Source: SAR202 cluster bacterium (lineage in GTDB: Bacteria; Chloroflexota; Dehalococcoidia; Lucifugimonadales; UBA1123). Taken from it: a stretch of 64,000 nucleotides of DNA. The notes under the pieces were generated by a model, which was not told the DNA's origin, searched no databases, and was given only the letters and a program-made list of their open reading frames with translations. This document shows, in pieces, positions 1 through 8,261 of the stretch. Positions within the stretch are counted from its first letter, which is position 1. Each line of letters begins with the position of its first letter. A program made the translations under genes and the position numbers. The DNA lies in NCBI GenBank assembly GCA_030752795.1, contig JASMDM010000010.1:62001-126000 (forward strand), read 5' to 3'.

Positions 1-2
1 CG

Positions 3-89
3 ATGATCGCACACGAGGTCTCGACCTTCGTGAACTCGCCCCGCAATAACACTCCCGATTGCATCGCCCCGGTGCAATCGCTGCTGTAG
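3..89 (+). other. Possible 3' tail of a gene entering from the left edge
   Basis: A stop-free frame of 28 codons runs from the window edge to a TAG at 87-89. It may be the end of an upstream gene or only chance, since no family motif is visible in so short a stretch. The repeat at 100-190 begins directly after it, which is where such elements usually sit, just past a gene's 3' end. Confidence 0.2.
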
Positions 90-99
90 ATGTCCGTTT

Positions 100-190
100 G
101 CCATTCTGAGGCCGCGGCCGAAGAATCTGGCCCCACGGCGCCAATGCCACCCTGCGAGACCCGAGATGCTTCGCTTCGCTCAGCATGGCG
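100..190. repeat. REPIN-like element with inverted arms, copy A (91 bp)
   Basis: The left arm reads GCCATTCTGAGGCCGCGGCC followed by GAAGAATCTGG. The right arm, GAGATGCTTCGCTTCGCTCA followed by GCATGGC, is its imperfect reverse complement. The same layout occurs at 14536-14626 and 34785-34877 with nearly the same total length. The loop segment CCCTGCGAGACCCGAGA is shared in close form with the 34.8-kb copy. The element is noncoding. Confidence 0.75.
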
Positions 191-269
191 ATCGGGGCAA
201 CCCATGTATCATGTGCCAATACGCATTGCCTTTCGAATTTCCAACCTGACACGCCCACGATTCTGAAGA

Positions 270-557
270 ATGGCTCAATATTACGTCTACATCATGACCA
301 ATCGATCGGGAACGCTATACGTCATCGTCACCCTCGATCTGGTCAGAAAAATGTACGAGCACAAGAACAAACTCGTTCACGGATTTACGAGCAGGTACAA
401 TATTGATCGACTCATTCTCTTCGAACAGACCGATGATTTCGAATCCGCTGTGACTCGCGAAAAACAGATCAAGGGCTGGACTCGCAAAAAGAAGATCGAC
501 TTGATCCGACAATCCAACGAAACATGGAGAGACCTCTCCGAGGGGTGGCTCGAGTAG
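270..557 (+). CDS. GIY-YIG domain protein (UPF0213/YhbQ type), degenerate motif
   Basis: This 95-residue protein is a single GIY-YIG nuclease domain of the small stand-alone type. The N-terminal YYVYIMTNRSGTLY matches the family's first strand and loop. The next stretch is normally YIGVTNDLxRRxxEHK; here it reads YVIVTLDLVRKMYEHK, so the glycine of the second motif is isoleucine and the usual Asn is Leu. The arginine, the EHK helix and the FTSRYN and LI-FE elements are kept, as is the C-terminal EKQIKGWTRKKKIDLI helix. Family members are putative endonucleases of unclear physiological role. The domain is full length, but loss of the YIG glycine makes catalysis doubtful. It lies between a repeat and a broken desulfurase gene, with no convincing Shine-Dalgarno sequence. 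Confidence 0.8.
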   Translation: MAQYYVYIMTNRSGTLYVIVTLDLVRKMYEHKNKLVHGFTSRYNIDRLILFEQTDDFESAVTREKQIKGWTRKKKIDLIRQSNETWRDLSEGWLE

Positions 558-585
558 GGCGCATCTGCGCTGCGGGAAGAAACAC

Positions 586-1692
586 ATGGCCGGCATCTAC
601 CTCGACTATAACGCGACCACGCCCATCGACCCACAGGTCGCCGACGCGATGATGCCGTACATCCGGCACAGCTTCGGCAATCCGTCGAGCGGCCACTCCT
701 TCGGCGTCGAGGTGCGAGATGGCATGGACCGAGCTCGGGGAGAGGTCGCGCGACTGCTCGGTTGCGAATCGGGCGGAGTGGTGTTTACCGGCGGCGGCAC
801 CGAAGCCAACAACCACGCGATCAAAGGCGTCGCGGCCAGCCACGGGCATCGAGGGCGTCACGTTATCACCTCGGCCATCGAACACCCCGCCGTCGAGGAA
901 GTCTGCCGCTACCTGGAAGGGCAAGGCTTCACCGTGACGTACCTCCCCGTAGATCGCGACGGTCTGATGCACCCCGAACAAGTCGAGGAAGCCATCACGT
1001 CCGAAACCATCCTCGTCACGATCATGCACGCGAACAACGAAGTAGGCACGATCCAGCCCATCCGCGAGATCACGGAGGTCGCGCACCGAAATGGCGCGCT
1101 GATGCGCTCAATCGGTCGGCAAGATACCCGTGAAAGTCGACGACCTTGGCGTCGATCTGCTGTCCATCGCCGGGCACAAGTTGTATGCTCCCAAGGGCGT
1201 TGGGGCGCTCTACATTCGTGACGGCGTCACCGTCGAGAAGCCCATGCACGGCGCGGACCATGAATCGGGTCGAAGAGCTGGCACCGAGAACGTCGTCCTC
1301 GTGTCCGGTCTGGGCGCGGCATGCCAGCTCATCGAGGACAATCTCGAATCGTGTACGGCGCAGATGCGCGAGATGCGGGATCGGCTCGAGGCAGGCGTGA
1401 TGCGAGTCTATCCGGAAACCGCGTTCAACGGCCACCCGGACAAGCGCCTGCCGAACACAACCAGTGTCAGCTTCAAGGGTCTCTCGAGGCCAACGCGATA
1501 CTCGCCGAGATCGAAGGCGTTGCCGCGTCGGCTGGCGCGGCGTGTCACAGCGATCGTATCGACGTTTCGCCGGTGCTGATGGCGATGGGCGTGCCGATCG
1601 AGTACGCGATGGGCACGGTCCGGCTTTCGGTAGGCAGGTACACGACAGCAGATGGAATCGACTCAGCCGTCGAGCAGACCGGCCCGTGGTAG
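586..1692 (+). pseudogene. Cysteine desulfurase (NifS/IscS family), disrupted twice
   Basis: Three reading-frame segments together make one class V aminotransferase-fold desulfurase of about 370 residues. Segment 1 (586 to about 1106) carries the LDYNATTP start, the GGGTEANN loop and the HANNEVGTIQP stretch. Segment 2 (about 1107-1480) has the PLP-lysine motif SIAGHKLYAPKG and RRAGTENV. Segment 3 (about 1485-1692) has the catalytic cysteine loop AGAACHSD. Between segments 1 and 2 the conserved HTDAAQSVG motif has lost about 11 bp, removing His-Thr-Asp-Ala and shifting frame. Between segments 2 and 3 a TC dinucleotide is duplicated (GGTCTCTCGAGG), shifting frame again. Such enzymes supply sulfur for Fe-S clusters or thiolation. 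The 11-bp loss hits a PLP-contacting region, so the product is almost certainly dead. Confidence 0.85.
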
Positions 1693-1731
1693 GCGCGCTC
1701 GCCGGAGTTTAATCAAAGAAGGCAATTTACG

Positions 1732-3633
1732 ATGCAGAAGTCTCAGCCGGAATACGAAGTTGTCCTTTTATCCGACGTGATGGTCCCGTTGCGAGACGGC
1801 GTCCGCTTGGCGACGGACGTCTACCTGCCGGCACGCAACGGCAATGCCGTGTCCGAGCCGCTGCCCGCCGTGATGCAACGAACCCCGTACGACAAGACGG
1901 TCCAGGCTCGACGAGACGACGCAGCCCAGTACTTCGCCAGTCGAGGATACGCGGTCGTGTTCCAGGACACCCGCGGGCGATTCAACTCCGAGGGCAAGTT
2001 CGTCAAGTACCTGACCGATCCCGAAGATGGCTTCGACACCTGCGAGTGGGTCGGACAGCAAGCTTGGTCGAACGGGAAGATCGGTACCTTCGGCATCTCC
2101 TACGGCGCTCACACTCAGGCCGCGATGGCCGCCCTCGACCCTCCGAACCTAGCCTGCATGTTCCTCGACTCCGGCGGATTCACTAACGCGCACGACAACT
2201 CCTGCCGCAACGGCGGAGCATTCGAGCTTCGCCAGATCGTCTGGGCGTTCAACAACGCCAAAGCCAGTCCGGAGGCGACCGCCGACCCGAAAATCCGCGA
2301 AGCCTTGGAGGCCGAGGACCTTGGCGCCTGGTTCCAGCGCATGCCCTGGCGGCGCGGCCACTCGCCACTGCGATGGGTTCCTGAATACGAGGACTACATC
2401 TTTAAGATGTGGACGAACGGCGACTTCGACGAGTACTGGCAGCAACCCGGCATCTGCAACGAAATGTTCTTTGAACAGTACTCGCCTGTCCCGCAGATGC
2501 ACTTCGGGAGCTGGTACGACCCGTACACGAAGACCACGACGAAGAACTTCACCGGCCTGTCACCGATCAAGCAAGGACCGGTTCGCCTGGTGCTCGGTCC
2601 GTGGACCCACGGCGCGCACGATGCGGCCTTCGCGGGAGACGTCGACTTCGGCCATGAATCCACGGTCGCCGGCAGCCTGGCCGACGACTACAACGACCTT
2701 CGACTGCGCTGGTTCGACCACTGGCTCAAAGGCATCGACAACGGAGTAGCCGACGAGCCGCCCGCGACCCTGTTTGTGATGGGCGGCGGCGGCGGCCACA
2801 AGACCGAAGACGGCCGCATCCACCACGGCGGCAACTGGCGTCAAGTCGACGAATGGCCTCCGCGCGAGGCGACACACACCCCGTACTTCTTCCACCCTGA
2901 CGGCTCGTTGTCGACCGGCCGACCGCCGTCCGACGCGCAGCCGAGCGCCTACCAGTTCGACCCGAACGACCCGGTCCCGACCGTTGGCGGCAACATCTCG
3001 TCCGGCGGCGAGCTCATCATCGGCGGTGCGTTCGACCAACGCGCTGGACCGCGATTCTTCGGCAGCGAGGCGCCATATCTGCCGCTGTCGTCACGACACG
3101 ACGTTCTCGTCTTCCAGACTCCGCCCCTCGAAGAAGCGATCGAGGTCACGGGCCCGATCGACGTCCGTCTGTGGATATCGTCCTCGGCTGTCGACACCGA
3201 CTTCACGGCCAAGCTCGTCGACGTCCACCCACCGAGCGACGACTTCTCCAACGGCTTCGACATGAACCTATCCGACGGCATCATCCGCGCCCGATACCGC
3301 GACACGTTCGACAGGCAAGACCTCATGACCCCCGGCGAGGTCTGCGAGCTCGCCATCGAGCTCTACCCGACCAGCAACCTCTTCGCGGCGGGCCATCGCA
3401 TCCGCATCGACATCTCCAGCAGCAACTTCCCGCGCCTGGACGTCAACCCCAACACAGGCGAGCCCCTCGGCCAAAACCGTCGCACAGTCGTCGCCGAAAA
3501 CACCGTCTACCACGACGCAGATCGACCCTCGCACGTGGTGCTCCCGGTGATGCCGAACAGACCACGCCAGCGACGGCCACACCGATTCCAACTGCAACCG
3601 CGGCCCCGCCCGCGACAGCGACTCCTACCCTGA
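1732..3633 (+). CDS. CocE/NonD-family (X-Pro dipeptidyl-peptidase S15) hydrolase with altered C-terminus
   Basis: This is an alpha/beta hydrolase of the CocE family, whose members cleave esters or acylated amines and peptides. The N-terminal domain has VPLRDGVRLATDVYLP and the nucleophile elbow GTFGISYGAH with Ser123 (residues about 10-150). GPWTHG near residue 290 likely supplies the histidine. A jelly-roll C-terminal domain follows. Homologues normally end shortly after the HxxxxPSHVVLPV segment; here that is followed by about 25 Arg/Pro-rich residues made by reading a Pro/Thr-linker sequence in the wrong frame. The gene therefore seems joined to the middle of a different gene (see 3557-4501). 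The catalytic part looks intact. The ATG start sits 7 bases after AAGAAGGCAA. Confidence 0.85.
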   Translation: MQKSQPEYEVVLLSDVMVPLRDGVRLATDVYLPARNGNAVSEPLPAVMQRTPYDKTVQARRDDAAQYFASRGYAVVFQDTRGRFNSEGKFVKYLTDPEDGFDTCEWVGQQAWSNGKIGTFGISYGAHTQAAMAALDPPNLACMFLDSGGFTNAHDNSCRNGGAFELRQIVWAFNNAKASPEATADPKIREALEAEDLGAWFQRMPWRRGHSPLRWVPEYEDYIFKMWTNGDFDEYWQQPGICNEMFFEQYSPVPQMHFGSWYDPYTKTTTKNFTGLSPIKQGPVRLVLGPWTHGAHDAAFAGDVDFGHESTVAGSLADDYNDLRLRWFDHWLKGIDNGVADEPPATLFVMGGGGGHKTEDGRIHHGGNWRQVDEWPPREATHTPYFFHPDGSLSTGRPPSDAQPSAYQFDPNDPVPTVGGNISSGGELIIGGAFDQRAGPRFFGSEAPYLPLSSRHDVLVFQTPPLEEAIEVTGPIDVRLWISSSAVDTDFTAKLVDVHPPSDDFSNGFDMNLSDGIIRARYRDTFDRQDLMTPGEVCELAIELYPTSNLFAAGHRIRIDISSSNFPRLDVNPNTGEPLGQNRRTVVAENTVYHDADRPSHVVLPVMPNRPRQRRPHRFQLQPRPRPRQRLLP

Positions 3634-4501
3634 TTCCGACTATGACTGTCACTCCCCCCGCCACACCAACGGTGACGGCCATTCCCACACCGACACCGAC
3701 GCCGACGGTCATCGTCACGATGACCGCTACCAATACGGCCGTTCCTGAGCGACCCAACCTACGGCCGACCCAACCGGACCTCTGGAACGCCGCGCTGGTC
3801 GTCTCGGCAGATCGCACCCAGTTCTTGGAAACACCGCCGCCGGGCGGGAGCCAGTTTGTATTTGGCGAGCAAGTACATGCCCACTGGGCCGTCACGAACG
3901 ACTCCCAGAAGGCGGTGACCGAGACTTTCCAGGTCGGCATCAAGGTGGACGAAACCTTGGTGATAACTTTCGTGGTGCCAGGGCTCGGGTCGGGCGAAAC
4001 GGCAATGGAGTTGAACATCGCCTGTCGATTGTCAACACCGGGCAGCACAAGGTGACTCTAATCGAGGATGTGGACAACCGCGTGACCGAAGGCAACGAAG
4101 GGGACAACCGCTTCGTGATCCTGCCGACATGGGTGAAGCCAACGCCAACTTCTACCCCTGTGCCGCCGACAGTAACGTCAACTCCTGTGCCGCCTACCCC
4201 CACTTACACGCCGACGGCCGCGCCCATACTTTACTCAAACTACGGAACGACTCGATACCATGTACTAACGATCACTGCAGGCTGGCGTCAATTCGAGGCT
4301 GAAGCGATAGCCGCTTTCAAGAATACCGAATGGTATGCCGACGGCCTGTACTTGGGATTCGTTAATTCAGGCTTTTCGGCCAACAACCCCACGTACAGGG
4401 TTGACGCCCCACAGGGGTACCATGAGGTCATAGCCATGATCTACAACTCCTCCGGGGGTTTTGAGGAACAGCACACATGGTCCGTCACGGTTGTTCCGTA
4501 G
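3557..4501 (+). pseudogene. Remnant of a secreted CARDB-domain protein, 5'-truncated and frameshifted
   Basis: From about 3557 another frame encodes a long Pro/Thr-rich linker (repeats of TPTPT type). A CARDB-like Ig domain follows (RPNLRPTQPDLWNAALV, then FGEQVHAHWAVTND). Near 4020 the frame changes: the expected continuation LSIVNTGQHKVTLIEDVDN is in a different frame from the preceding GSGETAMELNIA. A second short P/T linker and a final beta-rich domain ending HTWSVTVVP follow to 4501. There is no start codon, signal peptide or ribosome site, because the upstream part is replaced by the hydrolase gene. CARDB proteins are cell-surface adhesion or filament-like proteins. This copy has lost its export signal and has at least one frameshift. 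Confidence 0.7.
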
Positions 4502-4868
4502 AGCCCTCCTGGTGTACCCGCGGCGTCTGCCTTGCGTGGTTGATGGAAACGTCTGAGCTCCGCCAACTTCTCCGACACAGTTTGCCGTCTTGATCTTCAT
4601 TGTGTCCGTTTGGAATGCCGGTGAAGGAGGAGCAGACTTCGGGCAGTTCTGCCACCAAGAGGTTTGAAGGACAGTCATCGTAACGTGCTGCCCCCAGTCG
4701 ACAGAGCGGGTATGTCGCCACTCCTGCATGATCACACCAAATACCGCGCTCATGCCACCATGCTCGCGGATACGCCCACACATTCACCGCGTTTGCCTTT
4801 AGCGTTAGCCACAACCGGTGTATGCTTCATTGATAGTCACGCCATGTAATCCCCCGGAGCGTACTCTC
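4502..4868. other. Intergenic 367 bp, nothing recognised
   Basis: I see no conserved coding frame, RNA gene, strong hairpin or member of the dispersed repeat families here. Short open frames on both strands have no family resemblance. Confidence 0.6.
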
Positions 4869-5600
4869 ATGACTGCCACTGCCCGATCTCCCCGCTTTGA
4901 TGTCGCCGCCCGAACCAAAATGCTGGAGCACGCCGAACGATATACCGAATTGCCGCTTCTGGCGCTGTCGTTCGTGATGATTCCGCTTTTGATCGGACCA
5001 CCGCTTTGGGATCTGACAACCAACGAAGCCCAAGTTTTCTACATCCTAGACGCCATCGTATGGGCCATGTTCGCCATCGACCTGGTAGTGAAAATCGTCA
5101 TCGCTCCGTCACGGCTCCAGTACGTGCGCAGCCATTTGTTGGACGTGATCGTCGTGGCGGTCCCGTTCTTCAGGCCGTTGCGGATATTGCGAGTGTTCCT
5201 GTTCGGCTCTCGAATTCTAGTCGGCGGCAGGCGGTTGGTGGGTGTTGACTACCTTCTCGTCTACGCACTGGGGATCGTGATAATCTCCGGGACGATTGTC
5301 GCATCGGTGGAAGGAGGGGAGGGATCGTCCATCCGCTCGTTCCCGGACGCTCTATGGTGGTCATTCGTGACCGTCTCCACGGTGGGTTATGGCGATATGT
5401 TTCCGATTACGATAGCCGGCCGGGCCGTGGCCGTCGTGTTGATGCTGACGGGAATCGGCCTGTTCGGCGGTTTGGCGGCCAACGTGGCGTCGATGCTGAT
5501 TCGCACCGACGAGGCGGACGACGAGCCGATGCACGACCTCTTGACCGAGATCAGGTTGCTGCGACACGAAGTCGCCGAGTTGCGTCAATCAAACCAGTGA
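4869..5600 (+). CDS. Voltage-gated-like potassium channel, six-helix type
   Basis: This 243-residue membrane protein has the layout of a VIC-superfamily potassium channel subunit. Hydrophobic helices lie at about 28-46, 56-80 and 88-100. A short arginine-containing segment (FRPLRILRVFLFGSRILVGGRR, about 101-122, written here as two halves of an S4-like helix) follows. Helix 5 is near 127-145, the selectivity filter TVGYGD is at 171-176, and the inner helix is at about 183-212. The cytoplasmic tail EIRLLRHEVAELRQ looks like a short coiled coil that could aid tetramerisation. The ATG at 4869 is preferred over one at 4818 because GGAG lies about 10 bases upstream and the extra residues are not membrane-like. 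It is probably monocistronic. Confidence 0.88.
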   Translation: MTATARSPRFDVAARTKMLEHAERYTELPLLALSFVMIPLLIGPPLWDLTTNEAQVFYILDAIVWAMFAIDLVVKIVIAPSRLQYVRSHLLDVIVVAVPFFRPLRILRVFLFGSRILVGGRRLVGVDYLLVYALGIVIISGTIVASVEGGEGSSIRSFPDALWWSFVTVSTVGYGDMFPITIAGRAVAVVLMLTGIGLFGGLAANVASMLIRTDEADDEPMHDLLTEIRLLRHEVAELRQSNQ

Positions 5601-5685
5601 TCGAGGCATGCTAAGTTGTATCGGTCAACACCGTCCGGTATGCTACCTTCAGTATCCAAACACGAGCTGACAAGGTGTAATCGAG

Positions 5686-6045
5686 ATGACGGAATCTGCC
5701 AACTGGGAAGAGTATCGAGGGTCGGTTGTCATACCGAGCCAGACCGACCGACGCGGGCTGACCGTGCTCCTGAACAAAGTCGATGGCGCGGCTACGGTGC
5801 GTTTTGACGAGCCCGTGTCCGGGGCCGCGGAATGGCAAGGTTCTCAGGTCTGGATTGTCGAGCGACTCAAGTATCACGAAGTCCAGTTCTCGACAACCAA
5901 TTTGCCGGTGGAGACGGTCGAGATCGTCTGGAAGATTAACGCGGCGAAGTTCGACGACACGGCCGCTGGCGTTGTCGCGGTCCGCCCCAACGACATGCGT
6001 ATCTCCGGCGAAAAGGGGTTCATCCTCAACCGCGCCGGGGGCTAG
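5686..6045 (+). CDS. Hypothetical small beta-rich protein
   Basis: This 119-residue protein is not recognised. The composition is ordinary for a soluble protein. Alternating hydrophobic residues (SVVIPSQ, LTVLLNKV, SQVWIVERL, TVEIVWKIN) suggest a beta-sandwich or barrel. There is no signal peptide, membrane segment or cysteine. It follows the potassium channel by 85 bp on the same strand but has its own upstream region, and GAGATG gives only a weak ribosome site. Coding is supported by the wobble-position GC bias and lack of a better frame, not by homology. Confidence 0.55.
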   Translation: MTESANWEEYRGSVVIPSQTDRRGLTVLLNKVDGAATVRFDEPVSGAAEWQGSQVWIVERLKYHEVQFSTTNLPVETVEIVWKINAAKFDDTAAGVVAVRPNDMRISGEKGFILNRAGG

Positions 6046-6224
6046 GCGCCAAGCCTGTTGATGCAAGGTCGTCGTTCGCGACGGCTGGATGCTGCCGCCG
6101 CCCGCGTTCCGCTCCGGACTCTCCACAAGTGGGAAGTAAGCGGCCCATGGTTGGGCGCTCGTTGACGCACGGTTGCCCTGCCCGCCACGGTTACCCACAG
6201 ATCATGTGGTGGGGCCGGGAATTC

Positions 6225-6367
6225 CCGTAGGGGCGGGTTCCGAACTCGCCCGCGCTAATCACCCACTAACAACCCCGATACCACGCCATAAGCGTATGGT
6301 CCCATGCGCATATCAGTTGTAACCGAGGCGCATACCTTTCAGGCGGGTTTGAAACCCGCACCTACCA
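6225..6367. repeat. Inverted arms of the GTAGGGGCGGGTTT family, 143 bp apart
   Basis: The left arm CCGTAGGGGCGGGTTCCGAA at 6225 and the right arm GGCGGGTTTGAAACCCGCAC plus CTACC at 6342-6365 are imperfect reverse complements. The right arm is itself a small palindrome (GCGGGTTTGAAACCCGC). A second pair with the same arms and nearly the same spacing lies at 31711-31850. This accounts for most of the gene-free stretch 6046-6469. Confidence 0.65.
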
Positions 6368-6469
6368 CGCACCGTTCGAAGTCGGCACAAGAAACTCCTG
6401 CTCCAGGCGGCGAATCCACGGTGCTCTGGCCATTTACGGTCAAGCCTCGCCCAATCGCTAATCGACCGA

Positions 6470-6850
6470 TCAGCTCACCGTGGCGTTGTCGGCGTCGAGC
6501 TCGACCTCGACCAGCGGGCTGCGGGCCATCCAGTCGTTCATGTCTCGCTCGCCGTCCAAGTTCGCGTGGATGCGCTCGAACGTCGGGCGGCGCTCCGCCG
6601 GGTCCGTGATGGGACGAGCCGTGGCCGGGATATCCGCGTTGATGCTGCTCTTGAGGTGGAACGTGAACCCCGGGTTGGCGATCATGTTGGCATACCAGCC
6701 ACGAGGGCCTGGGGTTCCGGTGATGTAGAATCTGCCGTCGATGTTGTGGAACCAGATTTCTTTGCGTCGGGCGCCGCCGCTGGTTCGTCCGGTAGTCGTG
6801 ATGTCGATCGTGCGTTCAGTCTTCAGTGCCTGGTCTATGCGCTCGTCCAT
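6470..6850 (-). CDS. Nitroreductase/deazaflavin (F420)-dependent-type oxidoreductase, DUF385 family
   Basis: This 126-residue split-beta-barrel protein resembles the DUF385/Ddn-like group. The diagnostic stretch is TTTGRTSGGARRKEIWFHNI followed by DGRFYITGTPGPRGWYANMI and a third strand. Members bind F420 or related flavins, or act as nitroreductase-like proteins; the exact substrate cannot be read here. The ATG at 6850 is chosen over one at 6892 because GAAAGGT sits 6-9 bases upstream and the domain starts directly. It stands alone on the minus strand, divergent from the leader and pan operon that begin near 6957. F420 use is family knowledge, not shown by a motif in this copy. Confidence 0.75.
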   Translation of the reverse strand: MDERIDQALKTERTIDITTTGRTSGGARRKEIWFHNIDGRFYITGTPGPRGWYANMIANPGFTFHLKSSINADIPATARPITDPAERRPTFERIHANLDGERDMNDWMARSPLVEVELDADNATVS

Positions 6851-6956
6851 AATCGTGACCTTTCGTGAGGAATTAATGAGAATTTGCGTCATAGTCTAAC
6901 CGCCTGCGGACACGCCTAGTATACCTGTCCAGGCGTGATTTGTCGGCACAGCGCCA

Positions 6957-6985
6957 TTGCGCAGTTTGTCGACCGCTGGTACTAT
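6957..6985 (+). promoter_or_regulatory. Candidate sigma-70-type promoter of the pan leader
   Basis: TTGCGC at 6957-6962 and TACTAT at 6980-6985 are separated by 17 bp. The -10 matches four of six consensus positions and the -35 the first three. Transcription would start near 6992, at the head of the structured leader that ends in the terminator at 7103-7139. Confidence 0.4.
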
Positions 6986-6991
6986 GAGCCT

Positions 6992-7139
6992 GCAGCCAAT
7001 CCTGTCAGGGAACGGTGAGCGTTATATGGGCTTTTTACCCGGTGCTCCGCGTACGGATTCGGTCGCTGATGTTGCAGCGAAACCTACACTCGCGCACTCG
7101 ATAGACCTTCCCTGAGAGTTGGGAAGGTCTTTTTGTTTT
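6992..7139 (+). promoter_or_regulatory. Candidate transcription-attenuation leader (riboswitch-like) of the pan operon
   Basis: A roughly 148-nt leader lies between the candidate promoter and the end of an intrinsic terminator, on the same strand as the operon beginning at 7272. TCAGGGAA at 7005-7012 is a perfect complement of TTCCCTGA at 7108-7115. After one bulged C, GGT at 7014-7016 pairs with ACC at 7105-7107. This alternative helix of 11 pairs uses the terminator's 5' arm and so excludes the terminator. Other hairpins include CGCTG/CAGCG near 7071-7086. I could not match it to a known class. The Rfam pan motif, reported upstream of pan genes in Chloroflexi and others, is the first model to test. 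Confidence 0.5.
7103..7139 (+). terminator. Intrinsic terminator in the pan leader
   Basis: A perfect 10-bp stem, AGACCTTCCC (7103-7112) with GGGAAGGTCT (7121-7130), encloses the 8-nt loop TGAGAGTT. It is followed by TTTTGTTTT. This is the strongest rho-independent terminator seen in the window. It lies 133 bp upstream of the P1 peptidase start rather than at a gene's 3' end, so it fits attenuation. Confidence 0.85.
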
Positions 7140-7271
7140 GGTCGCGTGGCTTAGCCTGAAGACCGAAACCACCGCCACCGATGAGCTAATAGCAGGTGCT
7201 CTGGCCCTTCAGGGCCAAGCGCAAGGAGGAGGGCTCGGCCTAAAGACCGAGGCCACCGATTGGAAGGGAGT

Positions 7272-8261
7272 ATGGACAGCTTCGGAATCACAATCGTGCC
7301 TGGCATCCGCGTCGGTCACTACACCGACCGCGAGCACGCGACAGGATGCACCGTCGTCCTCAGCGAGGGCGGTGCGGTCGGCGGCGTCGACGTTCGGGGC
7401 TCCGCGCCCGGCACGCGCGAGACCGACCTGTTGAACCCGACCGCGCAGGTCGCCGAGGTGCATGCTGTTCTCCTGTCCGGCGGCTCGGCGTTTGGGCTCA
7501 GCGCCGCGCAGGGCGTTATGTCTTTCCTCGAAGAGCGAGGCACGGGCATCGAGTTCGGTGGAGCGACCATCCCGATTGTCCCTGCCGCGATCCTGTTCGA
7601 CCTGAGCCTCATTACGAGCGATATCCGTCCAGGGCCCGACGAGGGTCGTGCCGCGTGTGAGGCCGCAAGCTACGAACGCGTCGACGAGGGCACAATTGGC
7701 GCCGGTACAGGCGCGACAGTTGCGAAACTACTCGGTCGAGAACGCGCGATCAAGGGCGGCATCGGCACGGCCAGCGTCGATCTCGGAGCGGGATTGCAGG
7801 TCGGCGCAATCGTGTCCGTCAACGCGGTCGGCGGAGTAGTCGACCCCGATACCGGCAGCATTGTCGCCGGACCTGTTAGCGACGAAGGCATCATGCAAGA
7901 CTCAATCGAGCTCATCACGACGCCGGGGTTCACGCGCGAGGCGCCGCCGGCCCCGACGAACACAACGATAGGCGTCGTGGCAACCAACGCGACGCTCACC
8001 AAAGCGCAGGCCAGCAAACTGGCGTCGGTGGCCCACGACGGCCTCGCGATGGCGATCCGACCGACACATATGATGAGCGACGGCGACACGATGTTCGCTC
8101 TGGCAACCGGAACGACCGACGCTACGGCAGACGTGAACCGCCTGTGCGCCGCGGCCGTTCGCAGCGTGAGCCGAGCGATAATCCGCGCGGTGCGCAAGGC
8201 CGAGGGATTGGGCGGCATACCGTCCGTTGCCGATCTCGGCGAGAACCAAATCCATGACTGA
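7272..8261 (+). CDS. P1 family peptidase (DmpA/BapA, MEROPS S58)
   Basis: This 329-residue protein is an Ntn-type aminopeptidase that matures by self-cleavage. Visible family elements are the N-terminal ITIVPGIRVGHYTD, LLSGGSAFGL near residues 67-76, GTIGAGTGATVAK near 140-152, and the junction TNTTIGVVATNATLTKAQ around residues 229-246. The second Thr of NTT is the expected new N-terminal nucleophile, in the position of Ser in DmpA. Characterised relatives remove D-amino acids or beta-alanine from short peptides. The ATG at 7272 follows GGAAGGGAG. The stop overlaps the next gene by 8 bp, so the peptidase is cotranslated with a DUF2520 protein and the panB/panC genes. That suggests, without proving, a role in beta-alanine supply. 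Confidence 0.88.
   Translation: MDSFGITIVPGIRVGHYTDREHATGCTVVLSEGGAVGGVDVRGSAPGTRETDLLNPTAQVAEVHAVLLSGGSAFGLSAAQGVMSFLEERGTGIEFGGATIPIVPAAILFDLSLITSDIRPGPDEGRAACEAASYERVDEGTIGAGTGATVAKLLGRERAIKGGIGTASVDLGAGLQVGAIVSVNAVGGVVDPDTGSIVAGPVSDEGIMQDSIELITTPGFTREAPPAPTNTTIGVVATNATLTKAQASKLASVAHDGLAMAIRPTHMMSDGDTMFALATGTTDATADVNRLCAAAVRSVSRAIIRAVRKAEGLGGIPSVADLGENQIHD

Noticed and set aside
3171-4055. A single 294-codon gene from inside the hydrolase to the CARDB region
   Set aside because: The first 130 codons are an out-of-frame reading of the hydrolase gene; only the part after about 3557 resembles protein sequence.
6992-7140. Leader RNA as a small SRP RNA, 6S RNA, cobalamin riboswitch or T-box
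   Set aside because: GTCAGGGAACGGTGAG looks faintly like the SRP or cobalamin consensus, but the GGAA tetraloop/AGCAG side of SRP, the B12-box core and the T-box TGGNACCGCG are all absent. Kept only as an unclassified attenuator-like leader.
7149-7260. Two similar 28-34 bp stretches (CCTGAAGACCGAAACCACCG and CCTAAAGACCGAGGCCACCG) as a tandem regulator-binding site
   Set aside because: Related sequence occurs near 49190 next to a composite repeat, so these are more likely pieces of dispersed repeats than an operator of the pan operon.
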